Under the pieces are notes generated by a model. That model had not been told where the DNA came from. It ran no database searches and saw only the letters and a list, made by a program, of their open reading frames with translations. Both the position numbers and the translations under genes were made by a program. DNA of 64,000 nucleotides from assembly GCA_000953695.1 (NCBI GenBank), contig LN554847.1, positions 1,451,311-1,515,310 on the forward strand, given 5' to 3'. This DNA is from Aliivibrio wodanis. Its GTDB lineage: Bacteria > Pseudomonadota > Gammaproteobacteria > Enterobacterales > Vibrionaceae. Shown one piece after another: positions 26,681-36,917 of the stretch (positions are counted from its first letter, which is position 1; each line of letters begins with the position of its first letter).

Positions 26681-26715
26681 AAAAAGAATGCCGCTCACCT
26701 TAATTGAGCGGCATT
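26681..26715 (-). terminator. Terminator of the RND efflux operon
   Basis: AATGCCGCTCA (26687-26697) and TGAGCGGCATT (26705-26715) are perfect 11-base arms around a 7-base loop, 61 bp after the pump gene. Read on the minus strand, the stem is followed by CTTTTTC. Confidence 0.85.
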
Positions 26716-26775
26716 ACCCATGAAGTCCTTTTGAATGTTATTACTTATCGTTTAATATATTCACTTCTTATCACA

Positions 26776-29700
26776 TCACTCATCATCAATGTGAACAAGC
26801 TTGGTACTGCCACCATGTAGCTTCTCACGACGGCGTTGTACCATGGCATAGAAACCAGGGATAAGTAGCGTACCGACCAATAATACACACAGTAAGCCGC
26901 CAATCAGTGACACACCCAGAGAGTTTTGGCTGATGTAACCCGCACCTGATGCAAACACCAATGGCAAAATACCTAAGATGAATGACCACGATGTCATGTT
27001 AACCGCTCGGAATCGTAGACGACCGCCATTTACTGATGCGTTATCCAAATCCGTCTCTTTCTCTTCACGCTCGTTTTTCGCAAACTCTACAATCAAGATT
27101 GCATTTTTTGCGGCCAGCGCGATCAAGAGAACCAAGCCAATTTGAGCGTATAGATTCAATGGCATTCCGGCTAAATTCAAGGCCACAAAGGATCCTAATG
27201 TCGCCACAGGAACCACAAGAATGATCGCAAGTGGAATACTCCAACTCTCGTACTGTGCCACCATGAATAGATAGATAAAGATCAGGGCTAAAGCAAACGC
27301 ATAAATCGCTTGGTTACCCGCTTTCACTTCTTGGTAAGCCATGCCTGTCCACTCGTATTGGTAGCCATGAGGAAGCACTTCAGCGGCAACACGCTCCATT
27401 GCAGCAATCGCATCACCACTTGAATAGCCTTCAGCAGGTTGTCCTTGAATAACGGCTGAACGATACATGTTATAACGCCACGCTACATCGGGTTCAAATA
27501 CCGTGTCATAAGTCACTAATGTACTTAATGGCACCATTTGACCCGAGCTCGCACGCACATGGAATTTATCTAAATCATCCATGCTGCTACGGTACTCACT
27601 GTCCGCTTGCATTGTTACGCGGAAGTTCTTACCAAACATGGTGAAGTCATTGACGTACATCGACCCCAAATTACCTTGCAGCGTTTGGAAAATAGAACCA
27701 AGTGATACACCAAGTTGTTTGGCTTTTTCACGGTCAATATCTACATAGTAGTGCGGAACATTGGCACGAAACGTACTGAATGTGTATTGGATTTCAGGCT
27801 GCTTATTTGCTGTCTGGATCACCTCATTCATTACATTAGCAAGATCAGTACGATTACGACCTAACGTATCTTCCAGCACAAATTCAAAACCAGAGGCTGC
27901 GCCCATACCTGGAACGGCGGGTGCACCCATCGCAAAGATCACTGCTTCTGGTAGTTCCATTGCAGCACGACCATTAATGCGATTGGTAATGGCGAATGAA
28001 GAGTTATCCCCTTCCATCTCATTACGAACGTCCCAAGGCTTTAATTTAATGAATAGAGAAGCACCATTAGATGCCGCTGCTCCCGTTAAGAACGCATAAC
28101 CATTGGCGATGGTAACGCCATCTACACCCTGCTCTTGCTCTACAATCTCTAGTAATTTTGCAGAAACTTCTTCAGTACGAGAAAGTGATGCTGAATCTGG
28201 CAACTGCACGTTAACCAGTAAGATCCCTTTATCTTCTTGAGGAACAAATGCCGTTGATGTGTTTTTCGCAAGGTACGTTACCGAGCCAAGCGCTACAGCA
28301 AAGAACATCATCAATATCATTGTTTTTCGAACAAAAAATCCAGCAATATCACCATATTTATTGGTCACTTTATCTAAGCCACGGTTAAAGGCTTTAAACC
28401 AACGAGCGGTATTATCACCGCCTTGTTTAAGCACCAAAGAACACAATGCAGGAGACAGTGTTAAGGCATTAATCGATGAGATAATTACCGCAATACAGAT
28501 GGTTAATGCGAACTGGCGATACATGATACCCGTAATACCCGGAAGCATTGCTACCGGAATAAACACCGCAAGCAGAACCAAGGTAGAGGTAATGATTGGG
28601 CCGGTTACTTCTTTCATCGCGATTAACGTCGCTTTTCTTGGGCTTAACGAGGGATCACGCTTCATGATGGTATCGACATTTTCGATAACCAAAATGGCGT
28701 CATCCACCACGATACCAATGGCCAAGATAAGACCAAACAAGGTCACGGTATTAATGGTAAATCCGGTCATAAGCATGACAGCAAAGGTACCAATTAACGA
28801 TACAGGGATTGCGACAACGGGAATTAGAGTGGCACGCGCACTGCCTAAAAACAGATACGTTACCGCGATGACCAATAGAATCGCTTCAATTAAGGTTTTA
28901 ATAACCCCTTTAATCGATTCTGCAACAAACAAGGTCGTGTCATAACTAGTCTCATACGCTAAGCCTTCAGGAAAAGTAACGCTGAGTTTATCCAGCATCT
29001 CCATTACGGCTTTTCCACTCTCTAATGCGTTGGCATCGGATTGCAGAGATAAGGTTACGATAGAGGCATCTTTTCCTCTAAATTGACCATTACCATCGTA
29101 GAATTTTTTACCTAACTCAACACGAGCAATGTCTTTTAGGTAAACTGATGAACCATCGTTATTTGCACGAAGTACGACGTTTTCAAACTCTTCAACTGAT
29201 TCTAAACGTCCTTTTGTCACCAAGTTAAACTGCACATCTTGCGCACTGGCATAAGGCGCTGCACCAATTTTACCTGCAGCAACCTGTACGTTTTGCTCCG
29301 CTAGTGAGGCATGAACATCAGAGGTTGTTAAGCCTAAGTTGGTCATTTTATCAGGGTCGAGCCAAACACGCATTGCGTATTCACCACCACCAAGAACACC
29401 CACTTCACTGATCCCAGTAACACGCGCTAACTGATCTTTGATATTCAAATTAACGTAGTTAACCAAGAACTGATCGTCATACTTACCCTCTGGCGAGTAG
29501 AAGTTCAGTACCATCAATAAGTCAGGTGAGCGCTTTTTAACGGTGACACCGACCATGCGTACTTCTTGTGGCAATTTAGATTCAATCTGCGCCACACGGT
29601 TCTGAACGTTAACCTGAGCCATATCTGGATCGGTGCCCACATCAAAGGTAACGTTAAGGGAGTACGAGCCGTCATTGGCACTTTTTGAGGACATATAAAT

Positions 29701-29928
29701 CATGTTCTCAACCCCATTAACCGAGGTTTCTATTGGATCGGCAATGGCCTGTTCAACTACCTCTGCACTTGCCCCTGTGTAGTACGCATTCACGCTTACC
29801 GAAGGTGGACTGATTTTTGGGTATTCCGCCACAGGAAGAATGGCTAGCGCAATCGCTCCGGCAAGAGTAAGAATAATAGAAATAACCAGAGCAAATTTAG
29901 GACGCTGTATAAAAAAACGACTTAACAT
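26776..29928 (-). CDS. RND multidrug efflux pump, AcrB/HAE1 type
   Basis: This 1050-residue inner-membrane RND transporter pumps drugs, bile salts or dyes from periplasm to outside using protons. It starts [18 protein letters not shown], has twelve predicted helices and two large periplasmic loops. The proton-relay residues are visible: the Asp pair in [15 protein letters not shown] (helix IV) and the Lys in [16 protein letters not shown] (helix X). Length equals AcrB (1049). It starts one base after the membrane-fusion gene, so the two are translated together; a TolC-like partner is not in this operon. Substrates cannot be told from sequence. Confidence 0.95.
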   Translation of the reverse strand: MLSRFFIQRPKFALVISIILTLAGAIALAILPVAEYPKISPPSVSVNAYYTGASAEVVEQAIADPIETSVNGVENMIYMSSKSANDGSYSLNVTFDVGTDPDMAQVNVQNRVAQIESKLPQEVRMVGVTVKKRSPDLLMVLNFYSPEGKYDDQFLVNYVNLNIKDQLARVTGISEVGVLGGGEYAMRVWLDPDKMTNLGLTTSDVHASLAEQNVQVAAGKIGAAPYASAQDVQFNLVTKGRLESVEEFENVVLRANNDGSSVYLKDIARVELGKKFYDGNGQFRGKDASIVTLSLQSDANALESGKAVMEMLDKLSVTFPEGLAYETSYDTTLFVAESIKGVIKTLIEAILLVIAVTYLFLGSARATLIPVVAIPVSLIGTFAVMLMTGFTINTVTLFGLILAIGIVVDDAILVIENVDTIMKRDPSLSPRKATLIAMKEVTGPIITSTLVLLAVFIPVAMLPGITGIMYRQFALTICIAVIISSINALTLSPALCSLVLKQGGDNTARWFKAFNRGLDKVTNKYGDIAGFFVRKTMILMMFFAVALGSVTYLAKNTSTAFVPQEDKGILLVNVQLPDSASLSRTEEVSAKLLEIVEQEQGVDGVTIANGYAFLTGAAASNGASLFIKLKPWDVRNEMEGDNSSFAITNRINGRAAMELPEAVIFAMGAPAVPGMGAASGFEFVLEDTLGRNRTDLANVMNEVIQTANKQPEIQYTFSTFRANVPHYYVDIDREKAKQLGVSLGSIFQTLQGNLGSMYVNDFTMFGKNFRVTMQADSEYRSSMDDLDKFHVRASSGQMVPLSTLVTYDTVFEPDVAWRYNMYRSAVIQGQPAEGYSSGDAIAAMERVAAEVLPHGYQYEWTGMAYQEVKAGNQAIYAFALALIFIYLFMVAQYESWSIPLAIILVVPVATLGSFVALNLAGMPLNLYAQIGLVLLIALAAKNAILIVEFAKNEREEKETDLDNASVNGGRLRFRAVNMTSWSFILGILPLVFASGAGYISQNSLGVSLIGGLLCVLLVGTLLIPGFYAMVQRRREKLHGGSTKLVHIDDE

Positions 29929-29929
29929 A

Positions 29930-31048
29930 TTAAGACTCCGTATTTTCTAAACGAACCTGAACACCATTTCGAACACGCTGTAATCCTTTAACCAGTACTT
30001 GCTCATTTGCTTCTAAACCAGAGCTAATGATCACCCCTTCTGGTAGCTGCTTACCCAAGGTCACATTGCGTCTTTCTGCGATATTTCCTTCCGTTAATAC
30101 CATCACAAAGCTGCCTTCTAAGTCACTTTGCACCGCACGTCGAGGGGTAACAATTACATTGGTTGGTTTCTTTTCACGTAGGTTGACGTTGATGTGCTGG
30201 CCAGGCAGTAATGTGAAATCAGGATTTTGAACCAAAGCACGAAGGGTTAATGTGCCTGTCGTTTGGTCGATACGGTTACCAATATAATCAATCTTACCTA
30301 AGTGGTTATATTCTTTATCGTTTTCAAGATTAAGTACCACTTCAACTTGATTTGATGCACCAGTACCATCGCCTTTTACTTGATCGATCCCCATCAATAA
30401 ACGTTCACGCTCACTAATAGTAAAACGAGTATGAATTGGGTTTAAGCTAACTAGAGTAGTTAATGGACCTGAAGCCGGAGAAACAAGATCACCAAGACTG
30501 ACTTTGCTGTCACTGATACGTCCAGAGAATGGCGCAATAATGCGAGTATAAGAAAGGTTCACTTCAGCAATTCGTAGCTGAGCTTGAGCCGATTCAACTT
30601 GTGCTTCAGTACTTAATAGCTGTGCAGTTAAACCATCAAATTCAGCTTTACTAATATTGCCTTTTGGAAGCAGGTTCTGACCACGTTCAAAATCTAACTG
30701 TGCTTTTTTGAGTGCCGCATTAGCTTGGGTGATACCCGCTTTGGCATTGGCTACTTGTGCTTCAAAAGTAGAGGGATCTATTTGGAAAAGTACATCGCCC
30801 TTTTCAACCATTTGGCCTTCTTTGAACGAGCGAGACTGAATATAGCCAGAAACTTGGGCAACAATAGATGCATCTTCCATTGCTTCAATACGACCAATAT
30901 AAGTTTTACCTTGTTGATATTGAATTGATTCAACGGTATGAGCTGCTACAAGAGGGGCTGGAGGAGCTGTTTTAGTCGTCGCTTCATCACTGCAGCCTAC
31001 AAGTAAAGCAGCACTAATTAAAGAAGCAAGAAGAGTTTTGTATTTCAT
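29930..31048 (-). CDS. RND efflux membrane-fusion lipoprotein
   Basis: The AcrA-type periplasmic adaptor has about 372 residues from the ATG at 31048, which begins a lipoprotein signal with lipobox LLVG|C. The in-frame ATG at 31081 lies inside an inverted repeat and would spoil the signal, so it is rejected. The order is: lipoyl half-motif ([20 protein letters not shown]), [16 protein letters not shown], a helical hairpin (about 95-160), second lipoyl half ([19 protein letters not shown]), beta-barrel and membrane-proximal domain. It links the RND pump to a TolC-type channel. It is upstream of and coupled to the pump gene. Confidence 0.94.
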   Translation of the reverse strand: MKYKTLLASLISAALLVGCSDEATTKTAPPAPLVAAHTVESIQYQQGKTYIGRIEAMEDASIVAQVSGYIQSRSFKEGQMVEKGDVLFQIDPSTFEAQVANAKAGITQANAALKKAQLDFERGQNLLPKGNISKAEFDGLTAQLLSTEAQVESAQAQLRIAEVNLSYTRIIAPFSGRISDSKVSLGDLVSPASGPLTTLVSLNPIHTRFTISERERLLMGIDQVKGDGTGASNQVEVVLNLENDKEYNHLGKIDYIGNRIDQTTGTLTLRALVQNPDFTLLPGQHINVNLREKKPTNVIVTPRRAVQSDLEGSFVMVLTEGNIAERRNVTLGKQLPEGVIISSGLEANEQVLVKGLQRVRNGVQVRLENTES

Positions 31049-31056
31049 AAAATAAC

Positions 31057-31096
31057 CATTTAACTGTCGGATTCTGTACATTCTGACAGTTAAATG
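31057..31096. promoter_or_regulatory. Inverted repeat upstream of the RND operon (operator candidate)
   Basis: CATTTAACTGTC (31057-31068) and GACAGTTAAATG (31085-31096) are perfect 12-base arms with a 16-base spacer that contains TGTACA. It starts 9 bp upstream of the adaptor ATG. A TetR-type operator or a 5'-UTR hairpin are both possible. No TetR gene lies nearby. Confidence 0.5.
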
Positions 31097-31225
31097 ATTG
31101 AAATTATTAATGTTAAATCGCAGAGATTGTTACTGAATGTGTCTGCAATTTACGTTTAGCCAAATTTAGAAACGATTTACAACTAACATATTGATATATA
31201 ATGAATTAAATTGAAATCTAAAAGC

Positions 31226-32188
31226 TTACAAATTTACATTAGCTTGGAATGTCCAAGCAACAAAACGGCTTATTTTCTGGCCTTGAGCCATATCAACCGT
31301 CTTAATAGTTTTAACACCCAATCGTGCAAGCTCTTGATGTAAAGCTTCTACGTTTTCTTTCTTAGAAATCAATGTTGTAAACCATTGAACTTGCAGTGCA
31401 AATTCACAGCTTTCTTTTGCCATTTGAGTAATGAAGCCAAGCTCACCACCTTCACACCAAAGTTCTGCGTTTTGGCCACCGAAGTTCAGTTTTTTCACGC
31501 CTTTTAATTCATTGTAAGCGTGACCTTTCTTCGATTTATTTGTCGCTAAATTCTGTTGCTTACGCTCTGATCCTGCTGTTGCTTCTGCTTCTGATGCATG
31601 GAACGGAGGGTTACACATAGTGAACGCAAATTCATCTTGTGGCTTGATAACACCTCTAAAGATATTCTCTTCATTTTTTTGCTGGCGACACTCAATACCC
31701 TTCTTCAGGCTTGGGTTGTTGTTCGCAATGAACGACGCCATTTTTAATGCTTGAACATCAATATCAGAACCAACAAAGTTCCATTTGTATTCACGGTGAC
31801 CAATGATAGGGTACACGCAGTTAGCGCCAACACCGATATCTAAACCACGAACGTTTTTACCTGTTGGGATCTCGCCTTCATTAGTGATTGCAAGTAAATC
31901 AGCAATGTTATGAATATAGTCAGCACGGCCAGGAATTGGTGGGCATAAGTAACCTTCTGGAATATCCCAAAATGGAACATCATAGAAATGCGCTAACAGT
32001 GCTTTGTTCAATGCTTTAACAGCAAGAGGATCTGAAAAGTTGATTGATTCATTACCATATTGATTCGTTTCAACAAATGCTTTCAGTTCAGGAGATGTTG
32101 CAATCAACGCAGGAAAATCATAATTAGCATTATGTTTATTACGAGGATGCATCGGTGTTTTTGTAGGAGCAGATTTAGAATGAGTCAT
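31226..32188 (-). CDS. rlmF: 23S rRNA (adenine-1618-N6)-methyltransferase RlmF
   Basis: RlmF (YbiN) methylates A1618 of 23S rRNA using S-adenosylmethionine. The 320-residue protein follows E. coli RlmF closely: [13 protein letters not shown] near the start, [37 protein letters not shown] (70-95), the SAM loop [15 protein letters not shown], and the catalytic NPPF (CNPPFHAS) of N6-adenine methylases. The N-terminus has about 12 extra residues relative to the HPRN start, so an internal ATG (residue 13) is an alternative. It stands alone. Confidence 0.95.
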   Translation of the reverse strand: MTHSKSAPTKTPMHPRNKHNANYDFPALIATSPELKAFVETNQYGNESINFSDPLAVKALNKALLAHFYDVPFWDIPEGYLCPPIPGRADYIHNIADLLAITNEGEIPTGKNVRGLDIGVGANCVYPIIGHREYKWNFVGSDIDVQALKMASFIANNNPSLKKGIECRQQKNEENIFRGVIKPQDEFAFTMCNPPFHASEAEATAGSERKQQNLATNKSKKGHAYNELKGVKKLNFGGQNAELWCEGGELGFITQMAKESCEFALQVQWFTTLISKKENVEALHQELARLGVKTIKTVDMAQGQKISRFVAWTFQANVNL

Positions 32189-32250
32189 GTAAGTTTACTG
32201 ATAATGAATAATAGCCGCCATCATAGCCGATGTGTCTGACAATTACTTAA

Positions 32251-32288
32251 AAAAATAGCCATGATCACTGTAAATCATGGCTATTTTT
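32251..32288 (-). terminator. Terminator of the diguanylate cyclase gene
   Basis: AAAAATAGCCATGAT (32251-32265) and ATCATGGCTATTTTT (32274-32288) are perfect 15-base arms with an 8-base loop. T-runs exist on both strands. It lies 57 bp after the minus-strand cyclase gene. Confidence 0.85.
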
Positions 32289-32344
32289 ATTTCCGATAAA
32301 CCAAAAGAAGCCGTACTAATGTCTTAAGTTATCCCGAATAGAGG

Positions 32345-33829
32345 TTAGCTAATACAAACTTGATTTTTACCTTGGCTCTTTGCTTTATATAATAAATTAT
32401 CAGCTTGCTTCAGTTCATACTCTGACCATATATCTGACACGCTTCTCGCCCCATTCAAGGTGGAAAGTACAATCGCACCACATGAAACCGTCATATGAAT
32501 ATCTCCACCACTCTTTAACGTGCATGGGCTGACTTCAATTGCTCGACGAATACGCTCCAAAACCGCTTTGACTTGTTCGCTATTACTTGCATTGACCATA
32601 ACAACAAATTCTTCACCGCCAAAACGAGAGACCATATCAGTTCCTCTTAATGATCCTTTAATGGTACGAGCAAGGTGAATAAGAGCTTCATCCCCCGCCT
32701 CATGCCCATAGATATCATTAACGGATTTAAAATTATCAATATCTAGAATCGCAATGCCTACATAGTTATCTGATGGTACGCTCTCTATCTTATGAACAAA
32801 ACCACGTCGATTGAGCAATCCTGTCAATAAATCCGTCATAGAGGTTAGCGTTAGTGCTGTATTATCTGCTCGTAGATACTGAAAATGAATTAATAAGATA
32901 GAAACAATAAAACTAGAGATAAACACAATTATTGCCATGTAATTATCTTCAAGGATATGAAGTAAGTGCTCAAATCTAGACTCATTAATGGTTAAAAACA
33001 ATCCTGTTTCGGAATTATTAACTAATATCGGTTTAGATTTACTAAAAGTAAGTAACCCTAATTTATTCTGACCTATCTCATTAGTAATTTGGTAGCCTTC
33101 TTTACTTACATCTAATAAGGTGTCGACCAATATATCAATACCTAAAATCCCTTTAAACTCACCCTTTATATATATACCAGTGGTTAATGTAAATACAGGT
33201 TTCCCCGTTAATAGATCTTCATATTCACCAGTGTATACAATACGATTATGTAAGCCTTCTTCACCATACTTTAAGGTATTAGACCAATATGGACGATTAT
33301 AAATAACCTTGTCGAATGAATTGGCTTGTACGCTATAGGCATAATCAGAGGGGGATGAGATAAGATATTTATCTTTAGAGATAAAATACACATTGGCAAC
33401 ATTATCTACTTTACCTGCAAAATAGGCCATTGGGGGGGCCATTTTCATTCTCTCTAATGCGTTTTTATTTAGCTCATGATCCGGGTCACACATCGATTTA
33501 GGGCCAGCAAAAACAAAATCGTTTTTAATCAGATCTTTACTGCTCTTGCTTCTGTCATTAACGAAATAGCAGGTATCATGAACCACTTTGGCAGTGTTGG
33601 TTATTTCAAAATGACGATCCAGTTCATATAAAGCGGAGATATTATAATCGAGTGATTTTAAAATATTAGTCAGTTCTTCAAGTGAACGACTAACCAGCAT
33701 TTTATCTTGTGTAAACAACCGCTTATCTTCTTGAGCAAAACTCCAAAAAATGACAACAAAAAAAACAAGAAAAAGAAAGCAACACGTTCGCATCGCATGC
33801 TTGCTGTCTATAAGGGTATTAGATTTCAT
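32345..33829 (-). CDS. Membrane-bound diguanylate cyclase (cache-like sensor + GGDEF)
   Basis: The 494-residue protein has two membrane helices (residues about 14-32 and 297-316) flanking a periplasmic sensor of about 260 residues with a PDC/cache look (NVYFISKDKYLISSPSDYAY; GIYIKGEFKGILGIDILVDTLL). A GGDEF domain follows: it opens SMTDLLTGLLNRRGF, and the active site is RFGGEEF, an intact signature, so it should make c-di-GMP from two GTP. The product could feed the c-di-GMP receptor LapD encoded about 21 kb away, but that is inference. It is a single gene with its own terminator; the ligand is unknown. Confidence 0.92.
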   Translation of the reverse strand: MKSNTLIDSKHAMRTCCFLFLVFFVVIFWSFAQEDKRLFTQDKMLVSRSLEELTNILKSLDYNISALYELDRHFEITNTAKVVHDTCYFVNDRSKSSKDLIKNDFVFAGPKSMCDPDHELNKNALERMKMAPPMAYFAGKVDNVANVYFISKDKYLISSPSDYAYSVQANSFDKVIYNRPYWSNTLKYGEEGLHNRIVYTGEYEDLLTGKPVFTLTTGIYIKGEFKGILGIDILVDTLLDVSKEGYQITNEIGQNKLGLLTFSKSKPILVNNSETGLFLTINESRFEHLLHILEDNYMAIIVFISSFIVSILLIHFQYLRADNTALTLTSMTDLLTGLLNRRGFVHKIESVPSDNYVGIAILDIDNFKSVNDIYGHEAGDEALIHLARTIKGSLRGTDMVSRFGGEEFVVMVNASNSEQVKAVLERIRRAIEVSPCTLKSGGDIHMTVSCGAIVLSTLNGARSVSDIWSEYELKQADNLLYKAKSQGKNQVCIS

Positions 33830-33967
33830 GATTCATCTTTACTCAATAATAATAAGCCACAATATTAACAGGATGATGTACTGAGTAAAGAAAATAAGCC
33901 TTAAAAAAGCGTACGACGCACACTTTATGGAATTGCGTACATTATGATTACTTACTGTTTACTGAAA

Positions 33968-34004
33968 TAAAAAAAAGCACCAAATAAGTAACATTTGATG
34001 CTTT
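33968..34004 (-). terminator. Terminator of yibL
   Basis: On the minus strand, AAAGCATCAAAT pairs with ATTTGGTGCTTT (one U-G wobble) around a 7-base loop, followed by a run of T. It begins 25 bp after the yibL stop. Confidence 0.75.
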
Positions 34005-34028
34005 AATCAATTAAATATGAAAGGGATA

Positions 34029-34385
34029 TTAAAACGCTTGTGGCGCGAACCCTGTCATTTCTTTAAGTCCTAGCTCTTTACCAAGCGCAGTCATTGGGTG
34101 CACAACAACTAAACCGCGAACTGATTTCTTCAGTTTACCCATATCAGCTTGTTCTGCTTTAGTAATTGCACGTTTGAACTCAAGGTTGCGAACTTCTGTT
34201 CCCTTATTACCTGTTTCAAACTGCTTTTTACCATTTAATTTTGCGACTTTCTTTTCTAGCGTTTGGATTTCATGCAAAAACTGTTTAACGATTGGTTGAT
34301 CGTCGCGCTTTTGTGCAGCATCTAAACGGTGCTTACAACGATCTAAACGGTTATGAATTTTTTGCAGTTCTTCTTTTACACTCAT
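34029..34385 (-). CDS. yibL: YibL family ribosome-associated protein
   Basis: This is a 118-residue basic, helical protein starting MSVKEELQKIHNRLDRCKHRLD, matching the YibL family (DUF2810; E. coli YibL is 120 residues and co-purifies with ribosomes; role unclear). The ATG at 34385 has AAAGGTAA a few bases upstream. The frame is open to 34574, but the extra 63 residues overlap the 5' end of the divergent arfB gene and are unlike the family, so they are rejected. C-terminal features include the RGLVVVHPMTALGKELGL stretch. It is divergent from arfB, another ribosome-linked gene. Confidence 0.9.
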   Translation of the reverse strand: MSVKEELQKIHNRLDRCKHRLDAAQKRDDQPIVKQFLHEIQTLEKKVAKLNGKKQFETGNKGTEVRNLEFKRAITKAEQADMGKLKKSVRGLVVVHPMTALGKELGLKEMTGFAPQAF

Positions 34386-34471
34386 GAAATTACCTTTGTA
34401 TTGAAAATGGTGCGTATCGACGCTACCTGATAGTATACCCTCTATTAGAACAACGATCATAGGTTTATTAC

Positions 34472-34885
34472 ATGTTAACCATTTCAAACCAAGTTGAGTT
34501 GGCCGATTGGGAAATAGAGCTGACTGCGATTCGGGCACAAGGTGCGGGTGGACAGAATGTGAATAAGGTCTCAAGTGCCATTCACTTACGCTTTGATATT
34601 ACACGATCGACGTTACCTGCCTTCTATAAAGAGCGTCTATTAAAAATGAAAGATAGTCGTATCACAAAAGAAGGGGTTATTGTTATCAAGGCACAGCAAT
34701 TTCGAACTCAAGAAAAAAATCGTGAGAATGCGCTTGAACGCTTAAAAGAATTAATTCAATCGGCAGCAGAGACTCAAAAAGCACGTCGAGAGACGAAACC
34801 AACACGCAACTCTCAACGCAAACGCGTCGATAATAAAACACAACGCGGCCAAACTAAAAGTATGAGAAGAAAGGTAGATTACTAA
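34472..34885 (+). CDS. arfB: Alternative ribosome-rescue factor B (peptidyl-tRNA hydrolase ArfB/YaeJ)
   Basis: ArfB hydrolyses peptidyl-tRNA on ribosomes stalled at the end of non-stop mRNAs, as a backup to tmRNA. The 137-residue protein has the release-factor GGQ at residues 26-28 (AQGAGGQNVNKVSSA). It also has the very basic C-terminal tail (RKRVDNKTQRGQTKSMRRK) that enters the mRNA channel. Both are hallmarks of ArfB and absent from ordinary release factors of this size. AGGT lies before the ATG at 34472. Its TAA overlaps the next gene's ATG by one base, so a RecQ-family helicase is co-translated with it. Confidence 0.95.
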   Translation: MLTISNQVELADWEIELTAIRAQGAGGQNVNKVSSAIHLRFDITRSTLPAFYKERLLKMKDSRITKEGVIVIKAQQFRTQEKNRENALERLKELIQSAAETQKARRETKPTRNSQRKRVDNKTQRGQTKSMRRKVDY

Positions 34886-36804
34886 TGACATATCAGCAGA
34901 CATTAAAAGAGGTATTTGGCTTTGATTCTCTTAGAGGTGGCCAACAACAAGTTATCGAGAAAGTGCTTGATGGTCACTCGTCTGCTGCCATCTTTCCAAC
35001 CGGTTCTGGAAAGTCTTTATGCTATCAATTACCAGCACTTTTATTACCAAACCTTACTTTGGTTATCTCTCCTTTACTTGCTTTGATGAAAGATCAGATT
35101 TCATTTTTAAAAAGCAGAGGCATTGCCGCCGCATCAATTGACTCGACTCAAACCCGTGAAGAGACCCAAGCCATCTTACAAGGCGTTAGAAGCGGGGAAA
35201 TTAAGATTTTAATGATCTCTGTTGAACGTTTGAAGAATGAACGTTTTCGACAATTCATCGCTCAAATTAATATCTCTCTATTAGTGGTGGATGAAGCACA
35301 CTGTATCTCTGAATGGGGTCATAACTTTAGACCCGATTATCTTAAGCTTCCTCAAGATAGAGAAGCATTAAACATTCCTCATGTTTTACTTTTGACAGCA
35401 ACAGCAACCCCAGCCGTTATTGAAGACATGAGTAAAAAATTCAAAATCGAAAAAGACGATATTGTAATTACTGGCTTCTATCGCCCTAATTTGGATATTT
35501 CAATTATCCCTGTAGAAGAAGAACAAAAACGGTCAGCACTGTTTGCGACACTAAAACAAAAACCAGAACAACCAAGTATTATTTATGTCACCTTGCAACA
35601 AACAGCTGAAAATGTGGCTCAATGGCTACAAGGTAATGGTATCCAAGCAAAAGCCTATCATGCCGGATTAAAACACGACATCAGAGAATCTATCCAAAAT
35701 CAATTCATGAATGGTGAAATTAATTGTATTGTTGCCACCATTGCATTTGGTATGGGAGTCGATAAATCAGATATTCGTCAGGTGATCCATTTTGATTTAC
35801 CTAAATCTATTGAAAACTACTCTCAAGAAATAGGCCGAGCTGGCCGCGATGGTGCTCCTTCATTTTGTACTGTCCTTGCTAATACATCAGGGCTTAATGT
35901 CTTAGAAAACTTTATTTATGGTGATACACCTGATAGAGAAGCGATTCAATATGTACTGGATGACATTTACAAATCTTCAGATACATGGGAAACCCAATTA
36001 TTACGCTTATCTAAAGAGAGTAATGTCCGTCAATTGCCACTAAAAACCTTATTCGTCTATTTAGAACTCAAAAAGATCATTCAAGCTAAATACAGCTATT
36101 ACGCAGATTATCGCTTCAAAACCTTAATTCCAATCAATGATATTATTGGGAAATTCCAAACAGAACGTCAACAGTTTGTCTCAACAATTTTTCAATGCTC
36201 TCCAAAAGCAAAAACCTGGCACACGGTTGATTTCGATGCGTTGTGGATAGGCTATCGTGGTGAACGTAAACGCGTCGTTTCAGCATTAGATTATTTTCAT
36301 GAACAGGGTTGGATCGAGCTTGAAAGTAAACAAGTTACTGAAGTTTATCAAGTTATTAATAAAGTGGAAAGTACACATGTGTTATCTCAAGAGTTGCACT
36401 TATTATTTAAAAATAAAGAACAGAATGAAATAAACCGAATTCATTCTATGCTTGATTTTTTTGGAACAACTACCTGTTTAAGCTATGAATTAGCTCGTTA
36501 TTTTGCAGATTTTAATGCTCCTGAAAAGTGTGACCACTGCTCTGCATGTCGTTCAGAAGCCGCTGTATTACCAAGAAATAATACTCATTTTATTACTGAT
36601 GACGAGCAAGTGAAACTCTGGTGTCAAGAGTTACAAAACAACAGTAAAGAACCATTAGCTAATGCCGTTTTTGCTCGTTTTTTATGTGGTATTCCAACAC
36701 CATTAACCACAAAAATTAAAGCAAATAAGATGCAAGGCTTCGCTAAATTTGAATCTCAGCCTTATTTTGAGGTATTAGAATTAATAGGGAAGCTCAATGG
36801 CTAA
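34885..36804 (+). CDS. RecQ-family ATP-dependent DNA helicase
   Basis: The 639-residue 3'-5' DNA helicase has Walker A GSGKS (40-44, FPTGSGKSLCYQLPAL), the Walker B box DEAH (136-139, followed by CISEWGHNFRPDY), helicase motif VI in QEIGRAGRDG, and a C-terminal zinc-type cluster ending CDHCSAC. The RecQ aromatic loop (SEWGHNFRPDY) is present. After the winged-helix region there is no obvious HRDC domain, unlike typical E. coli RecQ, so it may be a second RecQ paralogue rather than the housekeeping one. It overlaps arfB by one base, an unusual operon partner. A role in repair or recombination is likely. Confidence 0.9.
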   Translation: MTYQQTLKEVFGFDSLRGGQQQVIEKVLDGHSSAAIFPTGSGKSLCYQLPALLLPNLTLVISPLLALMKDQISFLKSRGIAAASIDSTQTREETQAILQGVRSGEIKILMISVERLKNERFRQFIAQINISLLVVDEAHCISEWGHNFRPDYLKLPQDREALNIPHVLLLTATATPAVIEDMSKKFKIEKDDIVITGFYRPNLDISIIPVEEEQKRSALFATLKQKPEQPSIIYVTLQQTAENVAQWLQGNGIQAKAYHAGLKHDIRESIQNQFMNGEINCIVATIAFGMGVDKSDIRQVIHFDLPKSIENYSQEIGRAGRDGAPSFCTVLANTSGLNVLENFIYGDTPDREAIQYVLDDIYKSSDTWETQLLRLSKESNVRQLPLKTLFVYLELKKIIQAKYSYYADYRFKTLIPINDIIGKFQTERQQFVSTIFQCSPKAKTWHTVDFDALWIGYRGERKRVVSALDYFHEQGWIELESKQVTEVYQVINKVESTHVLSQELHLLFKNKEQNEINRIHSMLDFFGTTTCLSYELARYFADFNAPEKCDHCSACRSEAAVLPRNNTHFITDDEQVKLWCQELQNNSKEPLANAVFARFLCGIPTPLTTKIKANKMQGFAKFESQPYFEVLELIGKLNG

Positions 36805-36917
36805 TTTATAAATAGTGATCTTATTTACAATATGAGCATTACGCTATGTACCGCATACTATATAAATGGTAAGGTGATTGTAAAAATGCCATTCATATGT
36901 TTATTTAGGGAGCCGTG

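Noticed and set aside
32266..32276. ACTGTAAAT half of a parS2 motif
   Set aside because: It lies in the loop and arm of a terminator hairpin and has no matching TTTACA half.
34386..34574. N-terminal extension of the yibL frame
   Set aside because: It overlaps the start of arfB, lacks a ribosome-binding site and is unlike the YibL family; the ATG at 34385 has a good Shine-Dalgarno.
36814..36829. AGTGATCTTATTTACA, partly like a CRP site upstream of the FapA-type gene
   Set aside because: Only 8 of 10 core bases match, and such matches are common by chance in AT-rich sequence.
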